DNA from: Tetrapyrgos nigripes
Taxonomy: Eukaryota; Basidiomycota; Agaricomycetes; Agaricales; Campanellaceae
Reading direction: 5' to 3'
DNA length: 64,000 nucleotides
Assembly (NCBI GenBank): GCA_013368315.1
Contig: JAACJM010000097.1
Coordinates: forward strand, 1-64,000
A program made the translations under genes and the position numbers. Position 1 is the first letter of the stretch; every line of letters starts with the position of its first letter. Positions 34,578 through 46,730 of the stretch are shown here, piece after piece. The notes under the pieces are model-generated. The model was not told the DNA's origin, searched no databases, and saw only the letters and a list, made by a program, of their open reading frames with translations.

Positions 34578-36610
34578 TCAGAAAGCCGTCCTCCCTGTCT
34601 TCACCTCCTGCACAATTCCCTCATCCGCAAGCTTATCCACGTCAAAGTCACATCCTCGTCTGCCTACCAAGCTTATTGACACTGACAGCTGTTCTTCGAT
34701 TTCGGAGATATTGGACTGGTAGGGTATCTGGCCGACTGCAGGCATATGACAAGACGAGTAGGGAATGAGGATCGTGAAGAGGTTATGTACAATGACGAGA
34801 AAATCACTCACTGGGGATGACTATTTCAACAGATCTGGCTAAGCTGGCAATACGGATATTCCGAAATCCGAAGGGTAGGTTGGGCCTATCACGCCAGTAT
34901 GATAATCAGTGGTTAGTAACAGGACGGACCGAAAGGAACTCACGGCAGGGGAATAATACGTTTCTCTGCTACTATATGTCCCCGAATTGATCCTTTCCGT
35001 TTTATATGAGTGTGAAGGTAATGCCAATGTAAACGATGAAAGACATGCGGATACAAAAAGAGATTCTTGGTGCACGATTCCGTATTCTCAACTAAACACA
35101 ACAGTCAGCAAGTATACCAAAATCAGAAAAGCGGCATGTACTCACGAAATGAGTCGAGGTCCAGACATCTCTCTCTTCTCCATTTCAGCTGCATACCCAT
35201 CTGCTCCTTGGAACTCACCAAAGCTCTATCGATTTCTGACCTGCGGGTTGATATGCGGACTGCGTCCTCCGTCTTTGGCAGCGTAATCCGCAAACAAAGG
35301 TACACCGACGTTAGTCCATTGGTAATACTAGACTAGAGTCAGGTATGTCTGTCGGGGCATAATACGTGTGTGAGCAAGTAGAGACCTTAAGATATGGAAA
35401 CCCGAGTGACCTCATTCAGATACACATCCAGTGCCGACTCTATGCCAGAACTCTCATTCCACTGCGCACCAACACAACTACCTCTCCATCAAGAAATGTC
35501 CTCAGTTTCTCAATCCATGGATTATAAATATCATTGGCTTCGTCCGAGACTAACGAAAACTCATCGGACACCAGCAGTTTCATCGGGAAGGCCGGATACG
35601 ACTGGAACGATTCTGCATACCAAACTTTGTCAAAACTGGCAAACAGTTTTGGTGAGCGGGTGAGATAGAAGACGGGCATGAGTTGAGGCATAATGGTATA
35701 GTAATGATGTGAACACACGTAGCCAGCGGTGTCCAGGACGGTCTGAAAACACGAGTAACATCAGCTATATTCCAATGTCGAGAGCAGAGGAACTCACACT
35801 CAAAAGTAAGACTTCATCCAAGCCGACAGCACCAACACTGGGTCAGATACCATAAATACCATTTACAGCTCCAGGTGAACGAACAGATCCACCGGTGTCT
35901 AAGCGAAGTATAAGCAAAGTATTTAGCTCAGCGTATCGACACACGGACTAGTCAGAACACCGACATACCACTCCCCAACGACGCGTCCAACCAATCCAAG
36001 GTTGCGATACTAGTTGCTCCAGTCGAAGATCCGCTTGGTTCAACATTCTCGTCTCCTCGGGAAGAAAAAGGTGCATGATAGTCTACCCAGTCAGCAGTTG
36101 CCCTATCGCCGTTGGCAAACTGCACCATTTTCGTCGCCCCGATTATATGTGCCCCAGCGTCCGTCAAACGGGTAATGGCTGGAGCTGTAGTGTTACGAGC
36201 AGGGTATGTTGCGTAGAAAGCTCTGTTGCCGGCTGAAGTGATAATGCCCTTCACTGAGAAGGGTTAGGTCACAGCCAAGGCATGAACAATGGAGACTTAC
36301 TATAATACAGATCCTTAACCGAAATACGAAGTCTAGCAAGAGGCAGCTCTGACGTGTTCTTGCTGAGAGTATAAATCCTTGAAGGTACGGCGATATATGG
36401 CGAGGAGTCAGTGTCGAGAGAGGTCGAGACGACTTCATAGGATCCATCTGACTTCATGACCGTGGACTTGTAGAAACTCTGTGATTAAAGACGGAGATTA
36501 GAAGTTAGATGATAGAAATGCTACGACCAACGCACTTGAGAGGAATCAAAATACAAGCGGAAAGGGCGATAGACGGCAAGTGAACCAGTTACCTCACGAG
36601 TAAGGATGTA
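34578..36610 (-). pseudogene. Amidase signature family protein, degraded
   Basis: Read on the minus strand: a lead segment GPFFGPYILTREVTGSLAVY, then [12 protein letters not shown], then [10 protein letters not shown] (catalytic Lys), [58 protein letters not shown] (Ser cluster) and DTGGSVRSPGAVNGIYG. Next comes an in-frame TGA at 35843-35845 where relatives have Arg (CGA to TGA), then PSVGAVGLDEV, VLDTAGY and SPKLFASFDKVWY. The middle (about 35340-34880) is poorly readable. The usual C-terminus is recognisable as [12 protein letters not shown] and [15 protein letters not shown], ending KTGRTAF at 34578. All three catalytic-type motifs (Lys, Ser, Ser) survive, so decay looks recent. Substrate cannot be inferred. 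Confidence 0.78.
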
Positions 36611-37569
36611 GGGGCCAAAGAAGGGCCCCACCAGAGAAGATAACGTTACTTATCCTCACTGGCCATCGGCCAAACCGTGAAGCGTTAGGAAGCGTTGAGC
36701 CGATGATACTCTGAAGATACCATCATACTCTGTAGTGCAAAAAGCATTAGAATAAATCAAGCTATTGAATTGACTATTGAACACACACCGGGCACCACCT
36801 CCAACCAAGCTCCAAGCTCCAGCCTACGCTCCTGGCGGAATTTGACAATATCATTAGGGATTTGCCAGTTGTCTTGACAAAACAGGCAGGAGCGACACAA
36901 CTTTTTTTTGCCGTTCTCGCTGACTCTCGTCAGATTCCCACACCCCTATTCCCCACCTCCAAGAGCGAGAACGTAAAAATTTAACCTTGCCGCTCCCGCC
37001 TACCGGTATAGCCTATGCGGTACCTGGCCCGGGTAATAGACTCCTCCTCCTCCTCCCTGAACTTGAGGATTAGCCTGCAGTGCAACGCACCTGCTACACG
37101 TAGATATTGACTAAAACCTCTGTGGCCGGCATCTGCACTTCCCATTCGCTTAGGCTGTCTGGAGCTGGTCTGGAGTCGGGAAAGTCGCAGGGACTGATGG
37201 TCTTCTTAGAAGAATGAGATAGCTAGGTAGCCCTTTGAGACTTGTGCACGTCGTCATGGTAGGAGATTCTGAAGGCGTCTCGCGTCTGCTTGTCACGGAG
37301 CGGTTTTCATTTTGCTCGCTTCCAAGCCTTTCGAGTTTATGTAGACCGAAGTGGTAGAAATAACCAATAGATACTTTCTTAAGAACATACTTCAAGAACT
37401 ACCTCGAGAAACCATGAGTAACAGTAAACGAGAAACAGAGTGTAAATTACTGAGATACATTAAATAAACAAATGACTCTGACAGTAGAGACAGGTACGGA
37501 AAGATTGTCAGCCACCTAAAAGTCCGTCCTGCAGTTGAAATGACGCCTTCCTCTCTTTCTGGGAATCAA
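36611..37569. other. Intergenic, no gene recognised
   Basis: Contains the presumed 5' region of the amidase relic and a GA/CT-rich patch near 37030 (CTCCTCCTCCTCC). ORF 37395-37150 shows no motif. Confidence 0.4.
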
Positions 37570-38780
37570 CTAATTGCAGGTCCAGGAGTCCTAGAAGAGC
37601 AGGAAGGAATGAGACATGATTCAGGACACCAACAGTAGACACTACTCACATCCCTACTCTGAGCAGATCCAAAATCGAGGTAAGCCGGAACACCCAAGCA
37701 GTCAGCGACACTGACGAGCTTATACCCGGCTTTCTGCAAAGCTTGAATGGCACATGGAATAATTTCGTCCGAAGTGGGCTGGAGGGTGTCATGGTTCAAC
37801 GTCAAGATGGTGGAAGGCTTCTTAGCGATTGTCTCATCATAGTATCCTTTGCTTGCGTTTACATTTCCGCGCCAGTCGTTGGAGCTTGAAAAGAAAAGAA
37901 GAAAGAGAGAAGAGATTATTATAATGAGTGGTCTGCAGTGGATACAACAACGTACTCCAAATCCCAATTGATGACATTTTGGTCTTGTTGCGAGGCGACG
38001 GCGAGGACATCATCATTGGTTTCTCCGTATGCTGCAGAATGTTCCCATCGTCAGTAAGGTGTAAGGGTTTGGATGATGGATGGTGGATGGGACGCACGAG
38101 GGCGAGTGAAGGCAACCTTAGCACCAGTTATCTTCCAGATTGCCTCTTGGGTTCGGGAGAATTCCGATGTGACTGAACATATGTTCTTGAAGCTTAGCCT
38201 AGAATTTACATCCTTCAAACTGGTGAAGAACACGTACTCGCAGCTTTGTTCAAAGTAGTCAGATTGGCGTGAGCCCAGGTATGGGATGCGACTTGGTGAC
38301 CATGATCGAAGACGTATTTGACACGGTCGACAGCGTCCTGGTTGTAAATGCAATCGTAATTGTCGCCATCTACATCGGAAAGTACCTCGGTCAGAAGCGG
38401 AATTATCTATAGTTAGGACTGCTAAGCAACTCACTGAAGAACCAGGTGCCAACGGCTCCAGCAGCATCCAGTTGGTCGACGTTTTTCTTGCTGTTCATCG
38501 AGAAAGACAAGTTTCGGTACATGATGACACAAACGCAGGGTGTGAGTGACTCACGTATACAAATAGGGTCCGTCATCCTATGAGCGAACGCATTAGTATG
38601 AGGCACTTGAAATGAAAGAGCTGTAACACATACAAAAGTGAGAGCTGCAGTACCGTTGACAGTACATGAGGTGATGACTTCGGCAAGAGGAGACCTTGAT
38701 TCAACTGGAAAAGCTCCAGTCAGAAGAGAGGTCGAGAGACCAAACAACGAGGCGAACAGGACGGTAGTTGAAGGAGACAT
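37570..38780 (-). CDS. Chitin deacetylase (polysaccharide deacetylase, CE4)
   Basis: Metal-dependent deacetylation of chitin to chitosan in the wall or secreted space. A signal peptide (STTVLFASLFGLSTSLLTGAF) starts at ATG 38780. NodB motifs: TFDDGPY split by an intron, the metal-binding HTWAH in DHGHQVASHTWAHANLTTL, and RPPYGE restored across the intron near 38095. Further motifs are GETNDDVLAVASQ, STILTLNHDT and GYKLVSVADCLG. The final short exon gives DDSWTCN and the TAG at 37572-37570, the usual Trp-Thr-Cys end of the family. About seven introns of 50-70 nt. The acceptor of the intron around 38230 is uncertain, which affects about 10 residues. It seems a complete gene. Confidence 0.85.
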
Positions 38781-38880
38781 AAAAATGCGAAGAGGGTGGG
38801 AATGGGAGGGTGAGCGAAAAATCGAGTGAACGGCGAGTGAACGAGAGAGATAAACTAAGGAGAACGAACAGGGATAGAGA

Positions 38881-38890
38881 CTATATAAGG
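38881..38890 (-). promoter_or_regulatory. TATA box of the chitin deacetylase gene
   Basis: CCTTATATAG on the minus strand about 100 bp before the ATG at 38780, in a short leader. Confidence 0.55.
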
Positions 38891-39581
38891 TAGATGATAG
38901 GAATATGAAAAATACGAAACTAGTGGAGAAAGGTATGGAGAGGATGTTTGGGATGGATGTTAGAGAAGGGTGTAGGAGACTAGCAGTTTCAGGTCGTTCA
39001 GTCGCTACAATACCTGTTCCGGCCAGGCTCACCATCGTCTGGGTACACGTCGACACCAGCATCATCGACAACGCTACCCTCCAATGTCTAACAAGTGTCT
39101 CACCTGGAGCGCGCCGGTTACCGATCATTTCCGCCTTCTGTTTGAAATTGGATGTTATGTACTGCCGCATCGAGACAACGTCATACCGTCTCTGCCGCTA
39201 TCGCATTGAGACCCACGTCCTCTGTCTCTGCGCCGCCTTATAGCGCTTCAAGATGGTAGACAGTCTACCCTGGTATTTTCCAAGAAGTCGCCCCTACTGC
39301 CTTGTTGCTTGCCCCAATTAGACTACATTAAAGTAAACATTAACAACGACTAATTGCTGCGTCTTCTACCGCGAGTCGCGTCATCTGCGGTTATGACTTT
39401 ATAAGATCAGTCTGTTCCGCTTTTGAACCTAGGCCCAGTAATGGACTCACGGATTTGAAAATATTACCAACAGCCTGTGCACCCGACAAACTTGCCGCTT
39501 TGACCATTAGATATAGTGCTGAGGCGGTTTGAAGGACTGAAGTCTGAGACGGGTTCATGGCTATTTCACTGCTTGGGGAAA
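38891..39581. other. Intergenic between chitin deacetylase and the LINE
   Basis: Promoter-proximal DNA of the deacetylase, then unannotatable sequence up to the LINE poly(A) tail. The ORF 38905-39243 has no motif. Confidence 0.4.
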
Positions 39582-42500
39582 TTTTTTTTTTTTTTTTTTT
39601 TTTTTTCCTCTTTATTTAACGACTAGCAGGCCAGACTAAGGGCCAAGACGTCGGGGCAGGCGGCCCCGGTAGAGTAACTAAAACATGTAGCAAACTGAGT
39701 ATTCTAGGTATAGTACCGGTCCCGGGACAGGCTGTCCTCATCCACACTTAGGTTTGGCTGGGTTGTTTACCGAACTGTAAGGTCGTGATGGGGTTTCATG
39801 GTGTGTGCGTGAAGGTGTGGGGTGTTTGGTTGTAGGATGGTTGTTTGGCGAGAAAGCGCCGAGGGAAATAAGGTCGGGGCAGCGAGGATGAGAAAGAACT
39901 TGTCTCCAGGTGTTTTACTAGCCCCCTTCATCAACAAGGATCTCGTACTCCGAGGCGTGCACGCATAGGGTTTTGGAGGTGGGGAGCATTTGGGCGGGGA
40001 TGTTCGGATGTCCTATCCAAAATCCCCAAGTTCATCGTCAACGACTTCGCCTTGCGTTACAACATCTCGTTCAGAACCTCCCGTGAGGTCTTCCCAGTAT
40101 TCGTCGTTCAGCATCAGGGCTGTCTCATCGAGCGGTTGATAGTTGGGGGGCTGGGGAGGGTGTAGTGGTTTTCCGGTTTTGGTAAATGCACCGGACTTCT
40201 GTATAAATTCCGTGAGGGCTTCAATACCGTCCTTAGTGCCTAGCAGCTCAGGCATCTCGAGGTTCTCAGAGGCCCCGCGGAGTATGTCACGGTGTGGTTC
40301 GTAAATGGGGCAATCACATAGGACATGTTCCCGGGTCTGTAAAGCTTCTCCACAGGGGCAGTCAACGTTCTCATCAGGTACGAAACGTTTGTAGTACTCG
40401 CCTATGAATCCATGTCCTGTCCGGCATTGTGTGACCCTGCCAAACACTTCGCGATTCAGGCCGTACTTCGTTTCTTTCATCAACTTCGTGGGTTTGAGAG
40501 ATGGCGGGATCCGGTTGGCGGGGAGGTACTGGCTCGTGATAGGCCGGTTTTCCCACTTCCGTTTCCATTGCCTCTCTTTCCGTTCCCTGTTTCGTCGTAT
40601 GGCATGACTTCGTGTTCCGATCCATCCCTCATCGTTGGCGAGATTGCAGGCGTCTTTAGCCAAACCGTCTGCGCGTTCGTTACCAACAATGCCAGTGTGA
40701 CTAGGGACCCACGAGATTTCGACGGTGTGATTTGGAAGCGCATCAAGGAAATCCGTGACCCGCCTCCAGAATATGGTGCAGTATGTTTGTCCAGGTTTTG
40801 GGGAGGTATCAAAGATGGTCTGCACTGCGGCTGAGTTGTCAGTGAAGAAGTGCCAGTGTTGTATCTGTGGGTTTTCATCAGTGAAAGCTTTGGCGAGCCC
40901 AGCAGCATAAGAGAGGGCTATGATTTCAGCGTCATAGATCTCGGCTCTAGAGCCTAGACCAATTTGACGTGTGAAACGCTCAACGCCAGAGTTGTAAGCA
41001 ACGAGTCCTGCGCCTGAGCGGGAGATGCCATGTACTGGCCGTTTGGATCCATCGGTGTAAAGGATAATGTGGGAGGGATCGAGAAAGAGTTCACTCAGCT
41101 GGTTCAGGTGGTTGTCTTTAAGTTTCTCAATTCTTTTCTTCTCCTCTTTTGGGTCTGCGTCACCATCTTCATTCTTTGGTTTTGGTGGGGCCGGTTTAAT
41201 GCACAGCCGGGGATTGAAGTCGGATGCAGTTCGACGCCACGGAGGGGTGGTGAATGGGGAAATTCGTTCGTCGTTGGGGCTTGTGAGTTTTGCAGTTTCG
41301 CGGAGGTGGGTGGTACGTTTCCTCTCGCTCTTGTTATCGTTCCTGCGAAATGGAAGGGGAGGAGGGACTAAAGGGGTACTATCAGTGCTGTGCCAATCAG
41401 GAAGTCGTTGTATGACTGGATTGGTGACACTTAGCTTGTTGTATCGTAGAGCACATGCATGGCTCAGGCCATCAAGAGTGATCCGAATGGGAGGTATTGA
41501 AGCCTCGACTTCCATGGCGTCAATTGGTGTGGTTCGGAAGGATGCGCAGATAAGGCGCAGAGCCCTGTTCTGTATGCGAGTTAGCAGTTTCTCATGCTGT
41601 ACCTTACCTGTCCACCAAACTGCACTCGCATAGGTCATGACTGGGGTTACGCAGGTGACATACAATAAGCGCATGTGGTAAGGGGAAAGGCCTCGTCTGG
41701 TGTTGCCCAGCATGAAAAGTGCACCTAGAGCTTTGCCTGCGTTAGTGATCAGATGTTTGACATGGAAGTTAAAGGAGAGTGTCTCATCCATAATGACTCC
41801 TAGCCATCGAATCGAGGTGCTAGGGTACACCATACGTAGGACACCATCGGGGTCAGTGATGAGTAGAGGGGGTCGTGGGTTGCCTGCAATGGGATTAGCC
41901 TTGGATCTTGGTTTGCGGTAGTGCATCAGTTCTCGTTTGGCCACATCGATAGTTAGGCCGACGTGTTTGCACCAGGGTGCGATGACACGGTGCCACACGT
42001 CATGGAGTATTGCTGTGTTATGTGAAGGGGACTCGGAAGATACAAAAATCATACCATCGTCCACATACATGAATCCAGAAGTCTTTGTTGGGGAGACAGC
42101 AAGGTTCTTCGCTTTTTGGGCTTCTTTTCTTGCTACCTCATCAGCTGATGGGACATATGGCATAACTGGAGGGGGAGCAGGGGCAGCAGGTATTGTGAAA
42201 GAAGGTGGGTGACTGTCATTTTCGATAAGTTCAAGAAGTTCAGAGGAATAGAACGCAGCGAGAATGGGGGAAACTGGAGAGCCCTGTGGAACACCATTTG
42301 CTACTGGTTCCATAGCTGATACCTTACCGTCCACGCAGATAGCAGCGTGGCGATCGGCAAGGAAGCTTTCAGTCCAACTGACGAGTTCTACTGGGACTCT
42401 CTGACTTCGCATCTGATGAATCAAACGGCCGTGATTCACGAAGTCGAAGTAGCCCTGTATGTCAAATGTGAGTGCCGTTGTGATCTTACCATGGTTCCAG

Positions 42501-43975
42501 GCTGCTTCCACATCGTGCTGGAAGGACTGGAGGGCATCTATAGTTGAATATCCTGCTCGGCTGCCGAATTGGTGACAGTGGACCAGGTTGTGTTCTGCTG
42601 CAAGGTGTGTTAGTCGGCGTGAAACTATTTTCTCAAGTACCTTTCCAAGGCACTCGAGCAGAGTGATGAGTCGGTATGCTCGTGGGTTGGAGTAGTTCGG
42701 CTTCCGAGGCTTCCGAAGGGCAACTGCGATAGCCCTTCGAAAGATCTTGGGGTGGTAGCCAGTTTTGACACAGAGTTGCATGAGGTTGGTTATGATTTTG
42801 GGGTGCTTGCGGAAGGCCCATTTGACCTGTTCGTACCCTACCTGAGAAGGGCCGGGTGCTGAGGTGTTGGAGGTTTCTTCTAGGACTTCGCGGACTTCGG
42901 TTTCAGTAACATCTGGGCACGGGAGATCATCAGCGCGGGGGGTGAAATCAGTGTGGTACTCATCAGGTAATTGTGGAGGGGGCTGGTATAGCTCATTCCG
43001 TAGAGCATCACACTTTTCTTGATGGGTCGTTGCTGGAGTTCGGCCGGGGCGGTCAATGGCTGGGGTAGGGTAGTTGCGATCCCCTGCTGACCACTTGCGA
43101 AAACTGTATATGTCGTTGGTTGCGGCCTTCTCCAGGGTGTCTTGAGCAAAAGTTCGTTTCTTCCACCTGAGGAGACGGTCAGTGTGACGGGCTTCATGAT
43201 TAGCAACCTCATTGAGAATATAGTCAACGTGACCATTCTCGAGACGAGAACGTCGTGCTGCACGTTTAGCCAGCTGTACCCGGTTAAAGGCAGCGGTTAC
43301 CGTCTCATCCCACCAGGGTTTGGCATGGGCACTGGGTTTCTTGAGTTTTCCGGTCTTTTGGTTGGCCTGCTGGAACGCGTTGACGAGAGCGTCAGCTGCA
43401 AGGTCAATTTGTTCTCTAGTAGGAATGTTAGTAGGGTCATCAGAGAGAATATGGAGCTCATTGGAGAAGAGTTCGTCCTCGAAGGCAGCCAACCAATCTT
43501 TCTCCTTGGTGTCCTTGAGGCTGTACTTCTTTCCAGTGATATTCTCGAGTTCAACGAGGGTGCTGTCCTGCATCCATTTCAGGGCGAGATGGTCTGAGGT
43601 GTCTGCAATCGAATCATCGACGGACCATTCCTTGACGATGTCTTGTTCTATTGCTAGGGCGTTGGCCCACGTGAGGTCGATGACTGTTGCACGTTTTTTC
43701 CGGTCGTGAGGATGATGTGTTGGTACTCCGGGTTCATTGAGGAGGAGGAATTTATGGTCGACTAGCCAGTCAACGATTTCCTGTGCCAGGGTGGACTCTC
43801 GTTGACCGTCAGCCCACCATCCTGGGTGGTGGAGGTTGAAGTCACCAGAGATGACCATAGGGCGGTGGTGGGGCAGATCTAGGTTTCGGAGGCGCCATAG
43901 GATCTGCTGTCGGTCGAGTGTAGGGTCATTGTATATATGTACATAGGTGCCTCTGGGCCACAACTTGAAGAGCAA
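39582..43975 (-). mobile_element. Non-LTR retrotransposon (Tad-like LINE), 5' truncated
   Basis: The element reads right to left and ends in a run of 25 T on the plus strand (39582-39606), i.e. a poly(A) tail preceded by AATAAAGAGG. A 3' UTR of about 400 bp precedes the tail. The ORF carries EN, RT and RNase H domains, typical of the fungal Tad clade. The start of the EN domain is missing and no ORF1 gag-like reading frame follows upstream, so the 5' end is truncated, probably between 43975 and about 44100. No convincing target-site duplication was found by eye. Confidence 0.9.
40013..43975 (-). CDS. LINE ORF2: endonuclease (partial), reverse transcriptase, RNase H
   Basis: Open for 1320 codons without interruption. 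Order: C-terminal part of an apurinic-type endonuclease (MVISGDFNLHHPGWW, NEPGVPTHHP, VIDLTWANAL, DTSDHLAL); reverse transcriptase (YRLITLLECLGKVLEKIV, FGSRAGYSTIDALQSF, DIQGYFDFVNHGRL, NGVPQGSPVSPILAAFY and the active site GFMYVDDGMIF); RNase H (ILYTDGSKRPVHGISRSGAG, EIYDAEIIALSYA, FFTDNSAAVQ, ISWVPSHTGIVGNERADGLA); and a C-terminal Cys/His knuckle (CPCGEALQTREHVLCDC). First Met at 43975 is an arbitrary start inside EN, because the domain's N-terminus is lost. The uninterrupted frame indicates a recent insertion; loss of EN residues probably makes this copy non-autonomous. Confidence 0.93.
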   Translation of the reverse strand: MLFKLWPRGTYVHIYNDPTLDRQQILWRLRNLDLPHHRPMVISGDFNLHHPGWWADGQRESTLAQEIVDWLVDHKFLLLNEPGVPTHHPHDRKKRATVIDLTWANALAIEQDIVKEWSVDDSIADTSDHLALKWMQDSTLVELENITGKKYSLKDTKEKDWLAAFEDELFSNELHILSDDPTNIPTREQIDLAADALVNAFQQANQKTGKLKKPSAHAKPWWDETVTAAFNRVQLAKRAARRSRLENGHVDYILNEVANHEARHTDRLLRWKKRTFAQDTLEKAATNDIYSFRKWSAGDRNYPTPAIDRPGRTPATTHQEKCDALRNELYQPPPQLPDEYHTDFTPRADDLPCPDVTETEVREVLEETSNTSAPGPSQVGYEQVKWAFRKHPKIITNLMQLCVKTGYHPKIFRRAIAVALRKPRKPNYSNPRAYRLITLLECLGKVLEKIVSRRLTHLAAEHNLVHCHQFGSRAGYSTIDALQSFQHDVEAAWNHGKITTALTFDIQGYFDFVNHGRLIHQMRSQRVPVELVSWTESFLADRHAAICVDGKVSAMEPVANGVPQGSPVSPILAAFYSSELLELIENDSHPPSFTIPAAPAPPPVMPYVPSADEVARKEAQKAKNLAVSPTKTSGFMYVDDGMIFVSSESPSHNTAILHDVWHRVIAPWCKHVGLTIDVAKRELMHYRKPRSKANPIAGNPRPPLLITDPDGVLRMVYPSTSIRWLGVIMDETLSFNFHVKHLITNAGKALGALFMLGNTRRGLSPYHMRLLYVTCVTPVMTYASAVWWTGKVQHEKLLTRIQNRALRLICASFRTTPIDAMEVEASIPPIRITLDGLSHACALRYNKLSVTNPVIQRLPDWHSTDSTPLVPPPLPFRRNDNKSERKRTTHLRETAKLTSPNDERISPFTTPPWRRTASDFNPRLCIKPAPPKPKNEDGDADPKEEKKRIEKLKDNHLNQLSELFLDPSHIILYTDGSKRPVHGISRSGAGLVAYNSGVERFTRQIGLGSRAEIYDAEIIALSYAAGLAKAFTDENPQIQHWHFFTDNSAAVQTIFDTSPKPGQTYCTIFWRRVTDFLDALPNHTVEISWVPSHTGIVGNERADGLAKDACNLANDEGWIGTRSHAIRRNRERKERQWKRKWENRPITSQYLPANRIPPSLKPTKLMKETKYGLNREVFGRVTQCRTGHGFIGEYYKRFVPDENVDCPCGEALQTREHVLCDCPIYEPHRDILRGASENLEMPELLGTKDGIEALTEFIQKSGAFTKTGKPLHPPQPPNYQPLDETALMLNDEYWEDLTGGSERDVVTQGEVVDDELGDFG

Positions 43976-44315
43976 TATGGGCAGCAGCCTGTTGCTTCGA
44001 GTTGGACTCCTCGCAAGCCGCTGTTCATGAAGTGACCAAGGGTGACCAATTCAAATTCCGTAGGGAAAAGTAGACTCGAGCCAGTCACTTCTGCAAGGTT
44101 TGATGAAAGTCGATCAAACCGCTTGGCGAGACTGGAACAAAATCCGGCACTTTTGTCACTTATGAGGTCACGCCCAAATCACGTGCTTGATTTGACTTGT
44201 CCTAATTTCTCGGACGCTCCAGTCGCTACGCTGACACTTTTGATCGACTGTCATCAAAGCGTTACACAATGCGAGTGATTCGAGTCTAAGGGAAAAGTAG
44301 ATCGGGACCCTTGGC

Positions 44316-44346
44316 TACGGTGCACGAGGAGGCTCAGGACAAAATT
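44316..44346 (+). repeat. 31-bp inverted repeat, left copy
   Basis: Begins TACGGTGCACGAGGAGGCTC; its reverse complement recurs at 47029-47059 with one mismatch. The flanks beyond the 31 bp do not match. Confidence 0.8.
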
Positions 44347-46730
44347 CTTTGGCACCTGCTACACCTCGGCCCACAAGGGGGACCGAAAATTTTGTAACAT
44401 TACACAATGTCGAAAAATTTTTTAACGACCTCCAGGCTGCGACCGACCGACCGTACTTACCATATTTGGAAGGTTATTCTCACTGACTAATCACCGACTT
44501 ACCAAATTTGGCTAGTTCCTAGCGGATCAGATGCTGTTCGGATGAGCTACCTTCATCCGCAGATGATTGGTAGGTATACTTAAACGTTTTAAGAACATCT
44601 ATTCACTGTGCTCAACCAATTTGAAGTACAGTACATGAAAATTATCGTAGTTCTGTGTCAGTTTGGCACATAGTAAGTTACAGTAAGGACAGTAAGTACA
44701 GCGGCAAGAGCATGAAAGTGCTTAGCCACTGAAATTTAATACACTATAGCAAACCTCGACCAGCCTTAAAACAGTCTAGACCAAGCCAAATTGAAGGTTT
44801 CCTTGGATTTGTGACCAAAACCGAGCCACCTGCAAGATGTGGATGCCTCCGTTGGCAACTAAGACATTTTAAGTGGCTCAAATGTCGCGCAAAACATAGG
44901 GTTCCAAAATTTTTTAGTGACCTGAGACTGCCGACCGACCAACCACCGGAGTGTGCCGGTCCGCAATCCCGGGTCCCCCTTGTCGGCCCATCACTGTAGC
45001 TTCCCATGTGGCGATGCATGCCGGATGAGGTTTTCATCTCATCAACGCCGATGTTCTGGAGAGTTACACTATGTTGTTTTCTTCCTACTTAGTGGAGACC
45101 CACCGGCTTCGCCATGTGTTTGCCCGCCCTTCGTAACAGAGATATCGTGCAAAGTGCCTAGTCGAGTTTGCAAAGGTGTGCAGGATCATCCAAAACAGGT
45201 AAAGAGGCACATACGGAATTGGCTTTGATTCCCTAACAGGCCTTATGCCTAGTGATGCTGCTTGCGCTGTGTGACAGGTCAGGATGAATATTAATAGCAA
45301 AAAGTCTTGCCTGATCTTGTTGGTGACTATGGTTGATGAGGTGGGTCAGGACAAGATTCTTTGCACATGCTGCGCCTCAGCCCCCTTGCAGACCTCTCTG
45401 AAGCTTCCCTACTCAATAATCACTCAATTTGTGGCAACAGATGATAAGCTCTCGTTTTGGACACAAAGTACTTGTCCTTGGGGATATGTGGTGTTTTTTT
45501 TTGTGGTTTTCACATATATCTCTGTTTAAGTAAACTGAATTTTACTCATGAGATTAAGGATGTCTATTCCGTCCAAAGAAGAGTTTCAGAGAGCAGTAAT
45601 AGGATCGTAAGAGTCCTGTACCACTGCATCTGAAACTTGCATTGGGTCGGCTCAACTTTTGTACTTACAAAAAAGAAAAGAAAGAAAGAAAAAGAAAAGA
45701 TGAGAAAAACACAAGAAAAATATACATACTACCTTGTGGAGCGTGCAATGAGAGCTCTATGTACAGTAAGCCTTATACAGTGCATACTCACCAGTGGATA
45801 CTCTTGAAGTCAGAAAAAAACATAAGGCCAGATACTTATGTTGGCACATAGGGGTAGGCAGGCATCTTCATCCATCCCAAGTCAGAGCCACAAATGCAAA
45901 GCTTCGAAGAGGAAACAAGAAAACATATGGATCCAGAAGAGTCTCAAAGACAGATATTGTAGCAGGGCTTTGAGCCCTACTCATAGACATTCATTTTCCC
46001 TTTCTTTCTCTCATAATCTCTTTCCTTTTCGTCTGTCTCGAACGTTCCCACTCTATGTCCAAAAAGACCTATGTCTTCCTTCCCCTATCCGTTTCTTTTC
46101 AACTTCTTTGATCGACTTCTTTCTGATGCCTTATCTAAGTCCGAAGTCTTCGACCCGTCCCTCGCACCATGCCTTGAGCAAGTGTGTAGGGTCTGGGGTC
46201 CCCTCTTTGCGTTGAACAGTCGTCTGACGGAGTTCCGACACTGACGGTGGAGGACGAGGTGTTGGAGGATTAGATCCATTTATTCTAACATGGGCAGTGT
46301 AGCTACTCGAGTTCCGGACTCTACTTTTCCGATTCTTTTCTTCTTCTTATTTACAATGTCAATTAATCATTACTTGCTTCCACATTCATACCTTACTCTT
46401 TCCTATATCGACGCACTCGACTCACTAGAACTCTATCTTGTATTCCTGTACTCCATTTAGTTATATTTCGTACCTACTACAGGCACTGGGGCACGCAGTA
46501 TTTAGAAACGATGTTTAGTTTGTAATGACTATCTCTCTCTCTGCCCAACTTTGAACCCCACTTTCTGAGCCTGAGCCTTCACTTGCTTTCTGAGCCCTTT
46601 CCCTTGAATCCTTGAGCCTTGATCTACTCTGAGCCCTTCACTTGAGCCCATTTTTCCTTCTCTTCACATCTTCCGTGTACGTACTTAAGCCAATGCGCTT
46701 TCGTTGTCATGTGGTCGCTGTCTTTCTCGC

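Noticed and set aside
40374..43709. Many plus-strand ORFs of 60-190 codons opposite the LINE
   Set aside because: Antisense shadows of the 1320-codon ORF; no independent motifs.
40013..43975. Retroviral or LTR-type polyprotein
   Set aside because: No protease, integrase or LTRs; domain order EN-RT-RNase H with a poly(A) tail is that of a non-LTR element.
43976..44350. Target-site duplication for the LINE
   Set aside because: Compared the tail flank CTGCTTGGGGAAA with the DNA right of the ORF; the best candidate (CCGCTTGGCGAGA near 44119) has too many mismatches.
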